A DNA stretch of 64,000 bases, taken from Leishmania martiniquensis. Lineage: Eukaryota > Euglenozoa > Kinetoplastea > Trypanosomatida > Trypanosomatidae. The position numbers and the translations under genes are program-made. Below, in pieces: positions 1 through 17,160 of this stretch (the stretch's first letter is position 1; every line of letters begins with the position of its first letter). A model generated the notes under the pieces. It was given only the letters and a program-made list of their open reading frames with translations, was not told the origin of the DNA and did not search any database. Location of the stretch: contig NC_090141.1 in assembly GCF_017916325.1 (NCBI RefSeq), forward strand, positions 326,001 through 390,000. The letters run 5' to 3'.

Positions 1-1
1 T

Positions 2-3000
2 GGCGGCGAACGTGAGGTCGGCAGCGTGTGCACTCACGAGCCGCCTCAGTGTGGCGACAGCGTATGCAAGGCGTGCATGAAAGTCAGCGCGGCGTATCGC
101 CAAGGGGCCGGGGCAGGACTGCCACTCGGTGCGTCAAGCGTGACTACGCCACCGCCACCGCAGTACCGGCACGGCTATCCGGCTGCCAACGGCAGCCTCT
201 GCGGCGCCTCTTCGCCAGTTCAGCTTCATGGCGCCGCGCCAGAGTGCAGCATGCGAGACGACGCTGACGTTTCCCAAGAGGCGGGCCACCACGTTGGATG
301 CGGTGAGGTGGCACTGAGCGACTCTGTCGGCAATGCGTTGCAGCAGAAGCGCTTGCGCGATGAGCCGAGCAGCCACGCTCAGGTGCACCTGGCGCTGCTG
401 CCGGCGGAGAGGGACGTTGACATGGCCGTCGATGCCTCCTCTCGTAGTTGGCTGACGCCGAGGACGGCGGGGCTGAGCGACCCATCCTGCGCGGTAGCGG
501 TGGGGTCGCACTCGAACGGGTGTGATGCGGGCGGCAGTGGTGACAGAGGCGCGTGTGCTTTGGCCGGGGCGCCGAGTCCTTCACCAACATCGCCGAGGCC
601 GCATACCGTCACGGCGTCCATCATGCCACCAACGTTGCCGAACGGCATGCGGGCTTCGCCACCGCCGCAGTCGCATTGGCCGGCCTCGGGCAGCGGCAGC
701 CCAAAAGGTCCGCCGCCGCCATCGCACCTGTCTCAGAGCGACCACAGTGGGGGCCGTGGCAGCGGCGGCGCCGCTCGACCAGTCTCTGTGACGTCTGCCA
801 GCTCCGCCCGAAGCTCTCAATGGACCGCCGTGCACACGGCAACCAACGCAAACAGCTGCGTCACGCCACCGGCCCCCTCCGGGGGCGGCAGCCCCGAGAT
901 GCAAGCTAACTGTGGCGGCAACAGCAGTGTCAGCGCCTCCACCGCCGTGAGCCACGGCAGCCCGCAGATGACGCCTACCTCCGTCAGCTCGCCGCAGAAC
1001 CACTTTGGTACCTTGTCGTCGACGGCACCGGCAATCGCTGTGATGACGTCATCGCCGGTGAGCCTGACTGGCAACACCACGCCGAGCACTTGCATTGCGG
1101 GTGCCACCGGGCTCCACTATCGCACCACCTCAACCCCGAACTGCAGCTTTCCATCGATGCCGCTGCCGCCACCTCCGCCGCCATTAGCCGAGCGCAGCTC
1201 GCCCTCTCCTCCGCCGCTTGTATCGGGCACCTCTTCGTCATCGTGCATCGTGCCGGTGCCAGATGCAGCGGCCGCGGCTCTCGCCACGACTTGCACTGCG
1301 AGCTTCGGCGCCTCCGCCGGGGACCATCACCACGCACGCAGTCCTTTGATGTCGCAGCAGTCGCACTCCCGCCAGTTGCACCGCTCGCTACAAAACCCGG
1401 CGCTGCCTGCCACTGCCACTTCGTTGCTCGACGTGGAGGATGCACTGCGCCTCAGCGCGAGTGGCAATGCGGTGCAGAGCGACACCAGCAGCCACCATCA
1501 CCAGGAGTCACTGGCGCTGCCGGAGAACGGTGGAATGGCAAGCGCCTCGCCGACTCCAGCGCCGCTCGCGGTACCGAATAACAGTATGTACGGCACCTTC
1601 GATGCATACTACGGCCACAGCGTCGTGACGCCGCAGGCGGTGATGCTGCGCCAGCAGGCCCAGGCCGCGGCGGCCTCCATCGCATCCTCGTCCATGCGTG
1701 TGTCGACCCCACCGCGGCACCGAGCAGCCGAGAGCAGTTTTGTTATGTCTCCAGCCGCCATCACGCTCGCGGAAGAGAGGGGCACTCGAAAGGGTGGCCT
1801 GCACAAAGGCGACGGCGCTGGCGACCGTGACGGGAGATGGCCCACTGGTACGCGCAGTAACACAGCATCGCCACCGGCTGCAGGGACGCTGGCTGCTGCT
1901 GACGCAGCCGCACAGCAATGGCAGCCACCATCGCAGCAGCACTTGCAGGCCGTGCGCAGCGTACCGCGTCGAATCGCCTCAGGGCTCCTGCCGTATACGT
2001 ACTCGGCCGACTCGGTGAGCAGCCTGTATGGCACAACGCACTATCCGCTCTACCAGTACCCAGACGACCCGGACGGCTTCGCAGCAGCCGGATACACTGG
2101 AGTCTCGCCACCCACGGCGGCGATGGGCAGTGGCGGCGGCGGCGCCTCCGCAACCGCACTGGCTGGGTTCAGCCACACCGGTGCACCGGGCCTTTACGCC
2201 TACAACCCTGCTGGCTACAGCGGCAACCACCTTTTCGGGGCAAGTGCTACTGGCCTGCTGCAGGCCAGCACACCTGCTGGTAACTCCACCGCGCTAAGCT
2301 GTGGCGGTGTTGGGGGCGACCGGCGCCCAGGGAGCAGCGTTGGCGGGGTTGGCCGAGTGGAGAACCGGAACTCGCTTTCGCAATCGCCGCGCGCGATGGA
2401 CTCGCCGATGGAGGTGAACGCCGGCCCAACGGCCCCACGATCGCTGCCACCTGTGCAGGACACGCTCATGAACCGCCTGAAGCAGTACAATAAGCTTCTC
2501 TCTGACCTCCTCGGTGTCGCAGGCGGCCCGATGCGCAGCGGCATCTCCTTCTATTACACCTACGGCGATGCCACGGCACTGCTGTACAACGCGTCCATCC
2601 GGGTCCCCTGTGACGAGAACATTTTGGACCTACTAGACCACCACCAGTGGGTGAGAAAACAGCAGCTGTTGCACAGTGACGGCGGCGGCGGCGGCGCCTC
2701 CTCTGACTCTGGAGGCGCGGCAGACGGCAGAGTGCCCAGTGGTGAGAAGACAGTGACAGGCAACAGCAGCGGCTCCACCTTGTCCAGCTCAGGAGCCGAC
2801 AGAAGTAGCGCCTCGCGTGTTCCAGCTAGCTTAGCCAGCATCGGAGCCTCCCCCCCTCCACCCCCGCCCTGCGGTAGCGGCAGCGCAGGTAGAAGGGACA
2901 CGAATGCTGATCATGAGGGGGAGCGTGGCGGGTGTGAGGCCTTCTCTACAGCCTGCGACGCCGCTACCCCAGCCGCCGAAGACGAGGGCTGCTCGTACCT

Positions 3001-5032
3001 TGAATACGGCGATCTTGCCGGGCTGCAGGACACGATGGACACTCTGGAGGCGGAGCAGATGGAGGCGCAGAGGGCACGCAACACGCGCTTCTACTCTATC
3101 TTTGAACACCTGCATCACGTCTACCACGACATTGTGCTGGAGGCAGCGGGCAGCGGCAGTGCCGGCGCCAGCCCCGCCACGCCCGCAGCTGCGACCGGCT
3201 CACTCAACGTAGGGCTCACTGGAGGGGTCGGCATGGAGTACTTCTCTTCCACCGCGGCCGCAGCTGGCACGGCTGGCGCAGAGCGGCACACGGTGTCTCC
3301 ACACGGCATTGCCCTCGCGACGTTGCCAGGCTCAGGCACCCCGCGGTCTGGCGTACTGCTCGGTGGGAAGGGGGCGGCGGACGCCACCCACCTGCCACGC
3401 GGCTGTCAGCGGCTATGGAGTCGCGTGTGCGCCCTGGTGGCATGGGCGGGCTCCCTAGTCGGCTTCGCGCGTCAGTCGCTTGGCGACTCGATAGCCGCTG
3501 GCGTCGCCACCGACGCTGGTGGCGTGGGTACGTGCTGGTCCTCATCGCAGCGCACCGCTGACGGTGCGCGGTGCGCATTCGATCCGGCTAAACTCGCGGC
3601 GTACTTCCCGGGTGAGCGCATCGTCACCTTCGGGAGTGAGTGGTGCCTCGCCTCGCGGCTCGACTTGCTGAATGGGCACTTCGGGCTGTCACCTCTGCAG
3701 GTGTGGATGGCGGCGCGGTACTCGCGCCGCTTCGCTGGTGAGGTGTACCTAATGGATGTGGTTGCAGCGGGCAGCGACCCGTACTACCCGGCTGTGCGTG
3801 TGCTGGACGAGGTTGTAGCGCATGCAGTGCTGTACTACCACAACCACAGCCTGCGCGACTTTGTGGAGGACGTGGCAGCGGAGCTGGGACTCGTGTACGT
3901 TCCGCAGACGCAGTGGGGCAGGCGTGCGCTGGGGCTGCCAGATCAGGAGGCCGAGGTGCAGGAGCTGGATGGGCTGCTACATACCGCCACCCGGCGGCGG
4001 CAACGCGCGCAAGGCGGGCGCCCGCAGCGCTGCCGCTCTCGCGACGGGAGAGGAACCGCTTTCAGAAAGGGTTACGCGATGACGGCGGGCGGCTGCCAAG
4101 AACGGCACCGCTCTTCCAGCGCCCAGGCGGCGAGGGACAACAGCGCCACTACTCAGCGCAGTGGTAGCGGTGGCGGTGACGCCAGCGACTCTCTACCGGC
4201 GCTGCGGAGTCTTGCGAGCGACGGTGACCAGACACCGTCCATGGCAGCGGCGGCCGCCGCCACCACACGGCGCAGCCGCCCTCCACCTCTCCAGCAGCAT
4301 TACCGTCCGCGGCGGCTAGACCGTGACCGCCTCGAAGATGAAATGGCCGAGCACAGGTGGAGGCTCCTGCAGGACAGGGACCAGGAGGAGGACGAGGAAG
4401 TTTTTTATGGCGCAACTGCTGCTGCCGCCGCGGGGCTCGGCGGTGGTGACATCATCGCGCCACACGTGTACGACTCCGTGCTGGAGCGTGAGGTGTATGA
4501 CGAACGCATGCTGCTGCGCGAGTTGGACCACTTGAAAGATTTCCTCGTCGACAACCGCAACGTCTTGTCATCAGCGATGCTAACGACGGCCGGGTCGAAC
4601 TCGCTCGAGGCCGTCTTTGGCGTCCCGGCGACCGTCTTTCCATTCTTGTTGTGCGCACGCGAGAGTGTGCCGTTCGTCGCCTCCATCTTCGAGTCTCTTT
4701 CGTATCACTACGGCTCTCTGACCTACGACAGTTTCTCCAAGTACACCTACGATGTCTACCACTGTGACCGGCCGGAGGTGCTGCGCCACACGCCACGCAT
4801 GTTCCGCATGGTCAACAAGAGCCGCCGCGGCTGCATCACGTATGAGGAGCTGTGCCGATGGATGGCGCGGAAGCTCAGCTGCGGCAACAACATTCGACCC
4901 AACGGGCATCTGGTGGCGACGAGTATGTCCCTGCGACTGCCGCTCGCCCTCGTGGCTGAGTCGCGCGACGAGTGGGATGCGTACCGGTGCGCACTCAAGT
5001 CACTCTCCGACTGTGATGACGAGGAGTACTAA
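2..5032 (+). CDS. Giant low-complexity protein with degenerate C-terminal EF-hand, 5' end outside window
   Basis: The frame is open from base 2 with no in-frame stop upstream, so the gene probably begins before the window; the first in-frame ATG seen is at 77. About 1676 residues are visible. The first half is Pro/Ser/Thr/Gly/Ala-rich, with polyproline runs and little predicted fold. Conserved-looking globular blocks start near DNA 2460 (NRLKQYNKLLSDLLG) and continue at 3590-3960 and 4450-5030. Near 4811 there is an EF-hand-like loop, NKSRRGCITYEE: N at position 1, S at 3, G at 6, I at 8 and E at 12 fit, but R at position 5 is atypical, so calcium binding is doubtful. Stop TAA at 5030-5032. 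I do not recognise the family. It could be a conserved trypanosomatid hypothetical protein with regulatory or structural calcium-sensor ancestry. Confidence 0.8.
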   Translation, partial: GGEREVGSVCTHEPPQCGDSVCKACMKVSAAYRQGAGAGLPLGASSVTTPPPPQYRHGYPAANGSLCGASSPVQLHGAAPECSMRDDADVSQEAGHHVGCGEVALSDSVGNALQQKRLRDEPSSHAQVHLALLPAERDVDMAVDASSRSWLTPRTAGLSDPSCAVAVGSHSNGCDAGGSGDRGACALAGAPSPSPTSPRPHTVTASIMPPTLPNGMRASPPPQSHWPASGSGSPKGPPPPSHLSQSDHSGGRGSGGAARPVSVTSASSARSSQWTAVHTATNANSCVTPPAPSGGGSPEMQANCGGNSSVSASTAVSHGSPQMTPTSVSSPQNHFGTLSSTAPAIAVMTSSPVSLTGNTTPSTCIAGATGLHYRTTSTPNCSFPSMPLPPPPPPLAERSSPSPPPLVSGTSSSSCIVPVPDAAAAALATTCTASFGASAGDHHHARSPLMSQQSHSRQLHRSLQNPALPATATSLLDVEDALRLSASGNAVQSDTSSHHHQESLALPENGGMASASPTPAPLAVPNNSMYGTFDAYYGHSVVTPQAVMLRQQAQAAAASIASSSMRVSTPPRHRAAESSFVMSPAAITLAEERGTRKGGLHKGDGAGDRDGRWPTGTRSNTASPPAAGTLAAADAAAQQWQPPSQQHLQAVRSVPRRIASGLLPYTYSADSVSSLYGTTHYPLYQYPDDPDGFAAAGYTGVSPPTAAMGSGGGGASATALAGFSHTGAPGLYAYNPAGYSGNHLFGASATGLLQASTPAGNSTALSCGGVGGDRRPGSSVGGVGRVENRNSLSQSPRAMDSPMEVNAGPTAPRSLPPVQDTLMNRLKQYNKLLSDLLGVAGGPMRSGISFYYTYGDATALLYNASIRVPCDENILDLLDHHQWVRKQQLLHSDGGGGGASSDSGGAADGRVPSGEKTVTGNSSGSTLSSSGADRSSASRVPASLASIGASPPPPPPCGSGSAGRRDTNADHEGERGGCEAFSTACDAATPAAEDEGCSYLEYGDLAGLQDTMDTLEAEQMEAQRARNTRFYSIFEHLHHVYHDIVLEAAGSGSAGASPATPAAATGSLNVGLTGGVGMEYFSSTAAAAGTAGAERHTVSPHGIALATLPGSGTPRSGVLLGGKGAADATHLPRGCQRLWSRVCALVAWAGSLVGFARQSLGDSIAAGVATDAGGVGTCWSSSQRTADGARCAFDPAKLAAYFPGERIVTFGSEWCLASRLDLLNGHFGLSPLQVWMAARYSRRFAGEVYLMDVVAAGSDPYYPAVRVLDEVVAHAVLYYHNHSLRDFVEDVAAELGLVYVPQTQWGRRALGLPDQEAEVQELDGLLHTATRRRQRAQGGRPQRCRSRDGRGTAFRKGYAMTAGGCQERHRSSSAQAARDNSATTQRSGSGGGDASDSLPALRSLASDGDQTPSMAAAAAATTRRSRPPPLQQHYRPRRLDRDRLEDEMAEHRWRLLQDRDQEEDEEVFYGATAAAAAGLGGGDIIAPHVYDSVLEREVYDERMLLRELDHLKDFLVDNRNVLSSAMLTTAGSNSLEAVFGVPATVFPFLLCARESVPFVASIFESLSYHYGSLTYDSFSKYTYDVYHCDRPEVLRHTPRMFRMVNKSRRGCITYEELCRWMARKLSCGNNIRPNGHLVATSMSLRLPLALVAESRDEWDAYRCALKSLSDCDDEEY

Positions 5033-11049
<6,017 letters not shown>

Positions 11050-13345
11050 CAAATGGTCGCGCTGATACAAGGTGGCGGCTTTAAGCATATCTAAACCGCA
11101 TGCACACGAGTGTATGCGTGGCCAATGTGCCTTTAACGCCTCTCCTCCCTCCTCTTTGCATACCCGCACTCGCCGGTTTTAAGAATCTCAGTAATGCCCT
11201 CCCCCTCCCCCACCACACTCACGCACACACACAAACTTCGAGCATTCCTAAGCAAGGCGAGGGGGACTCGTCAAAGTGTGCAGCACTGAGAGAGGGGGGC
11301 GCCGGGGGAGTGAACGGGGGGAAGGGGGGGTGGCGAGTGGTGGCGGCAGCGCAGTGGGCGTGGCGCATATGCGCTCGCGTGCCTCCGAAGCAGTCTTCCG
11401 TAGCCATACCCCCATCCCCCTTTTTCCGTTTCGCTTTCCTCCTCGCCAATGCACCGCTGCAGTGCGTCTCCCTCCTCCCCTCCCTTCTCCGCCCTCTGAC
11501 ACTTCAGAGAAGACGTGGACAGGGCGCGTGATGCACTTTGGCGGCTCCGCCTGTTGGCGAGGGATTGGGGGTCGGCGCGTCCCATCAGCGGAGGCATCGC
11601 CGCATTGGCGGCGGTCTGCACGGGAAGGGACCGACTTTCATGGTACGCTGCTCTGTGCCATCTCTGGGGGGCGGTACACCGACCCGAACGACATCATATC
11701 ACATCACCCCCCGCCCGCCCGCGTCTCTCTTTTTCTTCAGGCGCGAATGCGGACTCTGTGGCCGCAGGTGCACTCGACTCGGGCGCTGTCGTACACAATA
11801 GTTGGTTACCCCCCTCCCCCACATGCATACATACACACATATCCGCTGCGCTTCGCCGTCGCAGCATCCACTCTGCACTGCAGACAAGACGAGCCCTCCA
11901 CCTTCCCATTTCCCTTCCTCAGCCCGTCCTCTGCATTCACCGCGGCGCGTCCAGTGGGTGGGGTGAGCGAGGAGAACGAGAGATAGTGCGGCCACCGTGA
12001 GCATCTTTCGCGCTCCCCTCGTTCCCCCCTCCTCCTCCACCTGTGTCCCTCTTTCGGCCCCGGGTCTCATCACGACCCAGCCATGACCTGTACGCCCTCA
12101 CACACGCAGAGAGGGAGAGCATGCGGCTTGTGTCCCTTTCTGTTTCTCCGAGGCGGCGAATCAGCCCCCCCTCCACCCCCCGCACGCTACCGATCTTCCG
12201 CGTCCCTCCTGTGCTGCTCCCAGTGCGTTCACGTCTCTCTTTACACACTTGTACGCATACGTGTGTGGGACAGGTGTGTTTCTCGCGTCGGCGCAAGTAG
12301 GGCTTGGGATGGGGAGGAGTCGTCGAGGACATCAGCGGCGCTCTTTGTCCCTGTCAGGCGACTCTCCGCTGCATTGCTTTCGCCTAAGCGAATACGCCTC
12401 ATCTCAGATCTGTCGAGGAGCGCTTACTGTCTCAGATGCTCCCCTTCAGTCGGCGGCAATGGTGCGATCCGCCGACACGCAGTGCTGCATCTCCGTCTCT
12501 ACCATCTGCGTGCCGATGTACCTCTCTCCTTCCACGATCTCCCATCTCGCCACACGGCACGATCACCAGGGAGAGAGGGGTAGTGGTGGTGGTGGCGGGA
12601 ATGAGCGTGTGATCTGATTGGCAACCAAGGGCCGACGGCTCTTGCCCTCGCCACCTCGAGCTCCAGCCGTCACCAATATCCTGCTTCGATTCACAGCTCC
12701 TGTGTTCAGCGAGCATCTAAATCGAAGCGCGCCTCCACGTCATCTCGGCTCGACTGCGCCAAGGCGTAGCACTGCCCCTCTCTCCCGCCACTTCCATCTC
12801 TCGGCGCTCCCTCTCGAACTCTGGCCATGCTGAGGCCTCCCCCCTCCTCCGCAGCACCTCTGCATGCACCCGAAGCGTCCCGCCGTTACCTTAGCAAGCG
12901 CAGGCTCCACTGAGGGCGAATGCCTGCGCTTCTCACGACACGCCTCTCGCGCGTTCACCCCGCCGTGGCGCCTCGGCGCATGGACGATGGGCTGCTGCCC
13001 ACAGGAGCACTGCATAGGCAACCAGACGTGTTGCTGCCCCCTTCCTCGGCGCGGCGGCGGGTGTGCGTGCGTGTGAGCGCAGGGACACGGCGACGTTGAA
13101 ACTGCCCCCTCCCCGGCACTTATCACCGCGCTCTTCCTCTGCCTCCCCCCTCTCTCTCGTTCCGTTTGCCGTGCCGCACGCAGCGCTCTGCCTCTCACTC
13201 ATTTTGCTCTGCGCCTACAGCCCATCTGTGAACTGCGTCGGTTCCGCCGCCCCCTCCCCCTCCCCGTCTCCCTCTGTGTCTCTCCCAGCCTCTCTCCCCC
13301 TCCGCCGCCGTGCACGCGCCGTCACGCAGCCCGTCAATCGGCAGC
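11050..13345. other. Intergenic region between PRMT7-like gene and ACAD copy 1
   Basis: 2.3 kb with Py tracts, a CA-rich stretch near 11215-11235 and a purine-rich segment near 11285-11345. From 12584 onward it is the upstream part of the 2.13-kb repeat. Nothing here looks like a conserved protein on either strand. Confidence 0.7.
13248..13288 (+). promoter_or_regulatory. Candidate trans-splice acceptor, ACAD copy 1
   Basis: A dense C/T tract ends in CCCAG, with AG at 13287-13288, 57 nt before the ATG at 13346. It lies inside the repeat, so copy 2 carries the same signal. Confidence 0.55.
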
Positions 13346-14596
13346 ATGCGCGCCACGAGGAAGGGGATGCTGGCGCGGTGCACGGCGCCGCTGCGCACGG
13401 GGAAGTCGGCAGACTCGGGCGTGTTCTTTGGGGCGTCGATGCCCGCGGTGCAGTGCGAAGCTGGCCTGTCGTTCGGCCTGACGGAGCAGCAGCTGCGGTA
13501 TCAGGAGACGGCGCGCAGCTTTGCCGCGGAGACGATGATCCCTGTGGCGGCGGAGTATGACAGGTCGATGAAGTACCCGCATGATGTGTACAAGCAGGCG
13601 TGGGAGCTTGGGTTGACGAACATGCACATCCCCGAGAAGTACGGCGGCCTCGGCGCCAGCGTTGTGGACGGCTTGGTTGTGCAGGAGGAGCTCGCCTACG
13701 CGTGCTCGGGCATGGCGACTGCGTTCGAGGGCAACAGCCTCGCCGAGGCCCCGCTGCTCATCGCCGGCACGGACGCGCAGAAGAGGAAGTACCTCTGCCG
13801 TATGGTGGAGGAGCCGCTGCTGGCTGCGTACTGCGTGACGGAGCCGACGGGCGGGTCGGACGTGGCCGGGATGAGGACGGTGGCGAGGAAGGAGGGCGAC
13901 AAGTGGGTCATCAACGGGTCGAAGATGTGGATCACGAACGGCGGCGTGGCGAGCTGGTACTTTGTGCTGGCGCGCAGCGAGGGCGGCTACACCGGCTTCA
14001 TCGTCGACGCCGACGCGCCGGGCGTGACGCGTGGGGAGAAGGAGGTGATGCTGGGCCAGCGGTGCAGCGACACGCGCGGCATCACGTTCGAGAACGTGCT
14101 GGTGCCGGAGGAGAACGTGGTGGGCGAGGCGGGCAAGGGCTTCCAGGTTGCCATGAAGGTGTTCGACCTGACGCGTTCCTCGGTCGCCATCAGCGCCGTC
14201 GGGCTGGCCCGCCGCGCCACGGACGAGGCGACGAAGTACGCCCGCGAGCGCGTGACGATGGGCAAGCCGATCGCGCAGCATCAGGCCATCGCGTTCATGC
14301 TGGCGGAGATGGCGGCTGGCGTGGAGGCGTGCCGGCTCATAACGTACCGCGCTGGCTGGGATACGGACCAGGGCCGCCGCAACACGTACTACGCCTCATG
14401 CGCCAAGATGATGGCGGCCGACCTTGCAGAGAAGTGCTCGACGAACGCGGTGCAGATCCTCGGTGGCAACGGCTACAACACCGGCTACCCGGTGGAGAAG
14501 CTGTACCGTGACTGCAAGATCTTCTCCATCTACGAGGGAACGACGCAGATCCAGCACACCATCATCAGCCGCTACGTGACGGGGATGCGGTGCTGA
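13346..14596 (+). CDS. Acyl-CoA dehydrogenase, medium-chain-like, copy 1
   Basis: 416 residues from the ATG at 13346; the frame extends upstream only to a GTG. It is a flavoprotein catalysing the first alpha,beta-dehydrogenation of fatty acyl-CoA, passing electrons to ETF, probably in the mitochondrion. The N-terminus [17 protein letters not shown] is Arg-rich and lacks acidic residues, as expected for a presequence. Family motifs are the FAD/acyl-CoA signature [20 protein letters not shown], the segment [20 protein letters not shown], and the C-terminal IYEGTTQIQ, whose Glu is the catalytic base of MCAD-type enzymes. Length is normal. A second, apparently identical gene lies at 20189-21439. 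Chain-length specificity cannot be fixed by reading. Confidence 0.96.
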   Translation: MRATRKGMLARCTAPLRTGKSADSGVFFGASMPAVQCEAGLSFGLTEQQLRYQETARSFAAETMIPVAAEYDRSMKYPHDVYKQAWELGLTNMHIPEKYGGLGASVVDGLVVQEELAYACSGMATAFEGNSLAEAPLLIAGTDAQKRKYLCRMVEEPLLAAYCVTEPTGGSDVAGMRTVARKEGDKWVINGSKMWITNGGVASWYFVLARSEGGYTGFIVDADAPGVTRGEKEVMLGQRCSDTRGITFENVLVPEENVVGEAGKGFQVAMKVFDLTRSSVAISAVGLARRATDEATKYARERVTMGKPIAQHQAIAFMLAEMAAGVEACRLITYRAGWDTDQGRRNTYYASCAKMMAADLAEKCSTNAVQILGGNGYNTGYPVEKLYRDCKIFSIYEGTTQIQHTIISRYVTGMRC

Positions 14597-15156
14597 ATGC
14601 GGCCCGGCGCGTCGGGAGGCGCGCGTGCGTGGGCACCGTGTGCGCAACGCCACAGGTGTGCGCTGTCGTGTATCTGTGCGGCAGCGCAGCGCTCCCATGA
14701 GAGCGCTTCATGTGCTCAGGTGCCCGCCTCGACTGCGTGTCGCATCTGCTGCATTTTATTAGAGGCACATCCTCACACACCCTCAGACACACACACACAC
14801 ACTTATATATACACAGATGCTGTAGGCTAACGGGGTAGCCGTAGCGCCGGATCGCCTATTCGAGAGGTGGAGTTAGCGGTGCGAGGCAGTCGCATGGCGG
14901 CGTGCGGGGCGCCCAGCTGGCTGTAGGTGACCGAAAGAGGTGTGAACGATGGCAGCGGTCGCCGTCGCTGGGGCGTCGCCAGGTATGTGGTAAGCAGCGT
15001 TCGCGTACAGCAGAGCCTCACCGGAAGCCGTCCTTCCTCTTACGCGTGCTGAGGGAGTGCTGCATGGGCGTGGGTGCTGAGTTCGGTTTGGTATGGTCAA
15101 GGTTTGTGTCCGCCTGGAACGCGGCACTGCTGACAGCAGCGCGTAGACTGGCGCGC

Positions 15157-15181
15157 GGGAGTGGAGCGAACGAAGGGAAAG
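15157..15181. repeat. 25-base word shared with 21785-21809, copy 1
   Basis: The word begins GGGAGTGGAGCG and continues with CGAA- and GGGA-containing sequence. It lies 442 nt beyond the right edge of repeat copy 1; the partner lies 227 nt beyond copy 2. Confidence 0.8.
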
Positions 15182-17048
15182 AGGGGTGGGGTGAGCGAGT
15201 GCCCGTGTCGATGGGCACACAGTGTGTGTGTTGTGTGCGCCGCCCCTCCCATTGGTTATATATATATATATAATTTTATCTCGAAAGGACTCCGCGGATG
15301 GCATCCTTGCCCATCGGCGCCGAGGGCGTCTGCGTGTAATCGAAGTCACTCGTGCGCCTGATCTGTGCCCGCTCCTGAACGGTGTACACCGGTGCTATTA
15401 CTATTTTCGCTAGCTGTGCTGCTTGTCACTAGTTGTGACCCACGTGCATCCACTGCACGCGTAGACACCGCTTCGCTGCTCTGGCTTCTCTCTCGGTCAT
15501 TCGATGTCAACTCGTTCTTTAAGTGTCTTACGTCCCCCTCCCCCCGCCCTCCCCTCCCAGAAAGGTAAGTGCACTCTGCTCTTCTTCCCCCCTTTCCCCC
15601 CTTTTTTGGCTGCTGACGCCGATCTGTACAGTTACGCTGGTGTCTGTGGGCCGCCGTGCTCGCGCGTCCGGGCGCGCCGTATGCGCAACCGCTCCTTTCT
15701 GTCGGAATGCGGTGGCGAAATGGACGCGGTGCTGCGCCTCCTCATCGGTTGACGTTGCCGGTCAAGCGCCCACATGAGGGGAGTCTGCCACAGCTGTGGG
15801 CCTCAGGAGGGCAAAGGGGCCGCGCTTTGCCTAGACAGCGAACGACCTTCGCAGGGGAACCGGGGCGAGAGCGGCAGGCTGCGGAGGAGACGCGCGTGGG
15901 CACGGGTAGGGGAGTGCATCGGCCGCATGTCTGCACCGCATCCACGTACGTGTGCTCTCCCCTCCCCCTCCCCCTTTTTTCGCTCACGCGATTCGCTTCC
16001 TCACGCCATTGGGCATCGCTGGCGCCGCTCCATCGCTCCCCCCGTCGTCCCCCTCTCCGTCGCTGGCGAAGGAGGAGGATGGCGGGACGTCACCGGGGGA
16101 GGGGCGGGTGGGTAGGAGGGCAAGAGAGAGGAGAGAGAAGGGGGAAGTGGATAACAGCCCGAGGCAACGTGAGGCGATCGCCGCTGGTGTCATGAGCGCG
16201 TGTGCACGCTATCGCAACAACGCAACCGAAGAAGAGCCACAGGCCTGGGCGCGTGTGGCGAACAGGCCGGTAGGTTAGCTTCGTTTAGGCATTCGTGGCA
16301 CTCTCTGTCTTCGTACGCTGTGGTGGGACGGTGCCCTAAGGAGACAGCAGTGACGACGCGCCCCCTTCCCCTCCCTTTTTTTTCCACTTGCGCTGATGCC
16401 TCTGTCCGTGGCTTCGGAGGAAGGCCTGCCCCTCCATCCGCTCCCCTTCGTGGCGCCCCCAGCTCGCGAGGCGTGAGGCTGGAGGGGCAGCCGGCGCCAC
16501 GTCCCTCGTCCGCTGCACCACTGGCGCGGTCTCTTCCTGTCGCCGATGGCTCCGGTGTAGCGCGCTCTCCGCCCCTCTTCAACGTGTGCCTCTCTGTCTC
16601 CCTTTCTCTTTGCCTCCCCGTCTTTCTGTCGCTGTCGCCCTCTCACTTTGACACACACACGCACGCACGCACATGCCGGGGAAGGGCGGGTGCGACGTTC
16701 GTCTGTTCGTGTCGGCCACCCCTGCAGCGTGTGTGTCAGTGTCCTTATCCCTCCCCCTCCCCCTCCACACGCCCGCATTCCTCTTAACAGCTCTCCTTTG
16801 ACCTCTGTCCCCACCGAAGCGCTCTGCACATCGCTGAAGGTGTCACCTCCTCTTTACCGTCGCACCTTTTGCCCCGTCTTGCCCCCCCTCCTCTGCCTCA
16901 CCTGACGACATTCCCATCAAGGCAGTGCACGTGCAGGTCGAAAGGGGCGGGGACGGAAGCGCTGGCTGTGCTGGGGCGCGGCACTCCCGTCACCTCACTG
17001 CTCTTCACCGCGTGCGCCGATACCGCCGGAGGCGCTGCGACTTCCAGC

Positions 17049-17078
17049 TTTTTTTTTTCGTGACTGTCCTTCCCTCAG
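17049..17078 (+). promoter_or_regulatory. Candidate trans-splice acceptor for TBP-like gene
   Basis: A T-rich then C/T-rich stretch ends in CCCTCAG (AG 17077-17078); a second CAG lies at 17087-17089. Either leaves an out-of-frame ATG at 17111 in the leader. Confidence 0.45.
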
Positions 17079-17160
17079 CCGACCTTCAGGGCAACGGCAG
17101 CAGCGGCGTCATGGTGCGCGTGCTTCTGCTCCATTGGCTCCTGCATTCTTCGAAGTCGAG

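Larger units (their letters stand above)
12584..14715 (+). repeat. 2132-bp direct repeat, copy 1, carrying acyl-CoA dehydrogenase
   Basis: This block recurs with a constant offset of 6843 bases at 19427-21558. It includes 762 nt upstream of the ACAD ATG, the gene, and 119 nt after its stop. The left edge lies in a (TGG)n run; the right edge follows CATGTGC. Open frames on both strands translate identically in both copies, and the segments I compared base by base showed no difference, in coding or flanking DNA. Confidence 0.95.
14597..17160. other. Intergenic region between ACAD copy 1 and TBP-like gene
   Basis: The first 119 nt belong to the repeat. After that the DNA is unique: a CA/TA microsatellite near 14781-14812, a TA run near 15258-15272, several Py tracts, and a Py tract with AG at 17077-17078 close to the next gene. 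A 25-base word at 15157-15181 recurs at 21785-21809. No convincing gene. Confidence 0.65.

Noticed and set aside
13334..14281. 315-residue - strand frame within ACAD (also at 20177-21124)
   Set aside because: Reverse shadow of acyl-CoA dehydrogenase; duplicated only because the repeat is duplicated.
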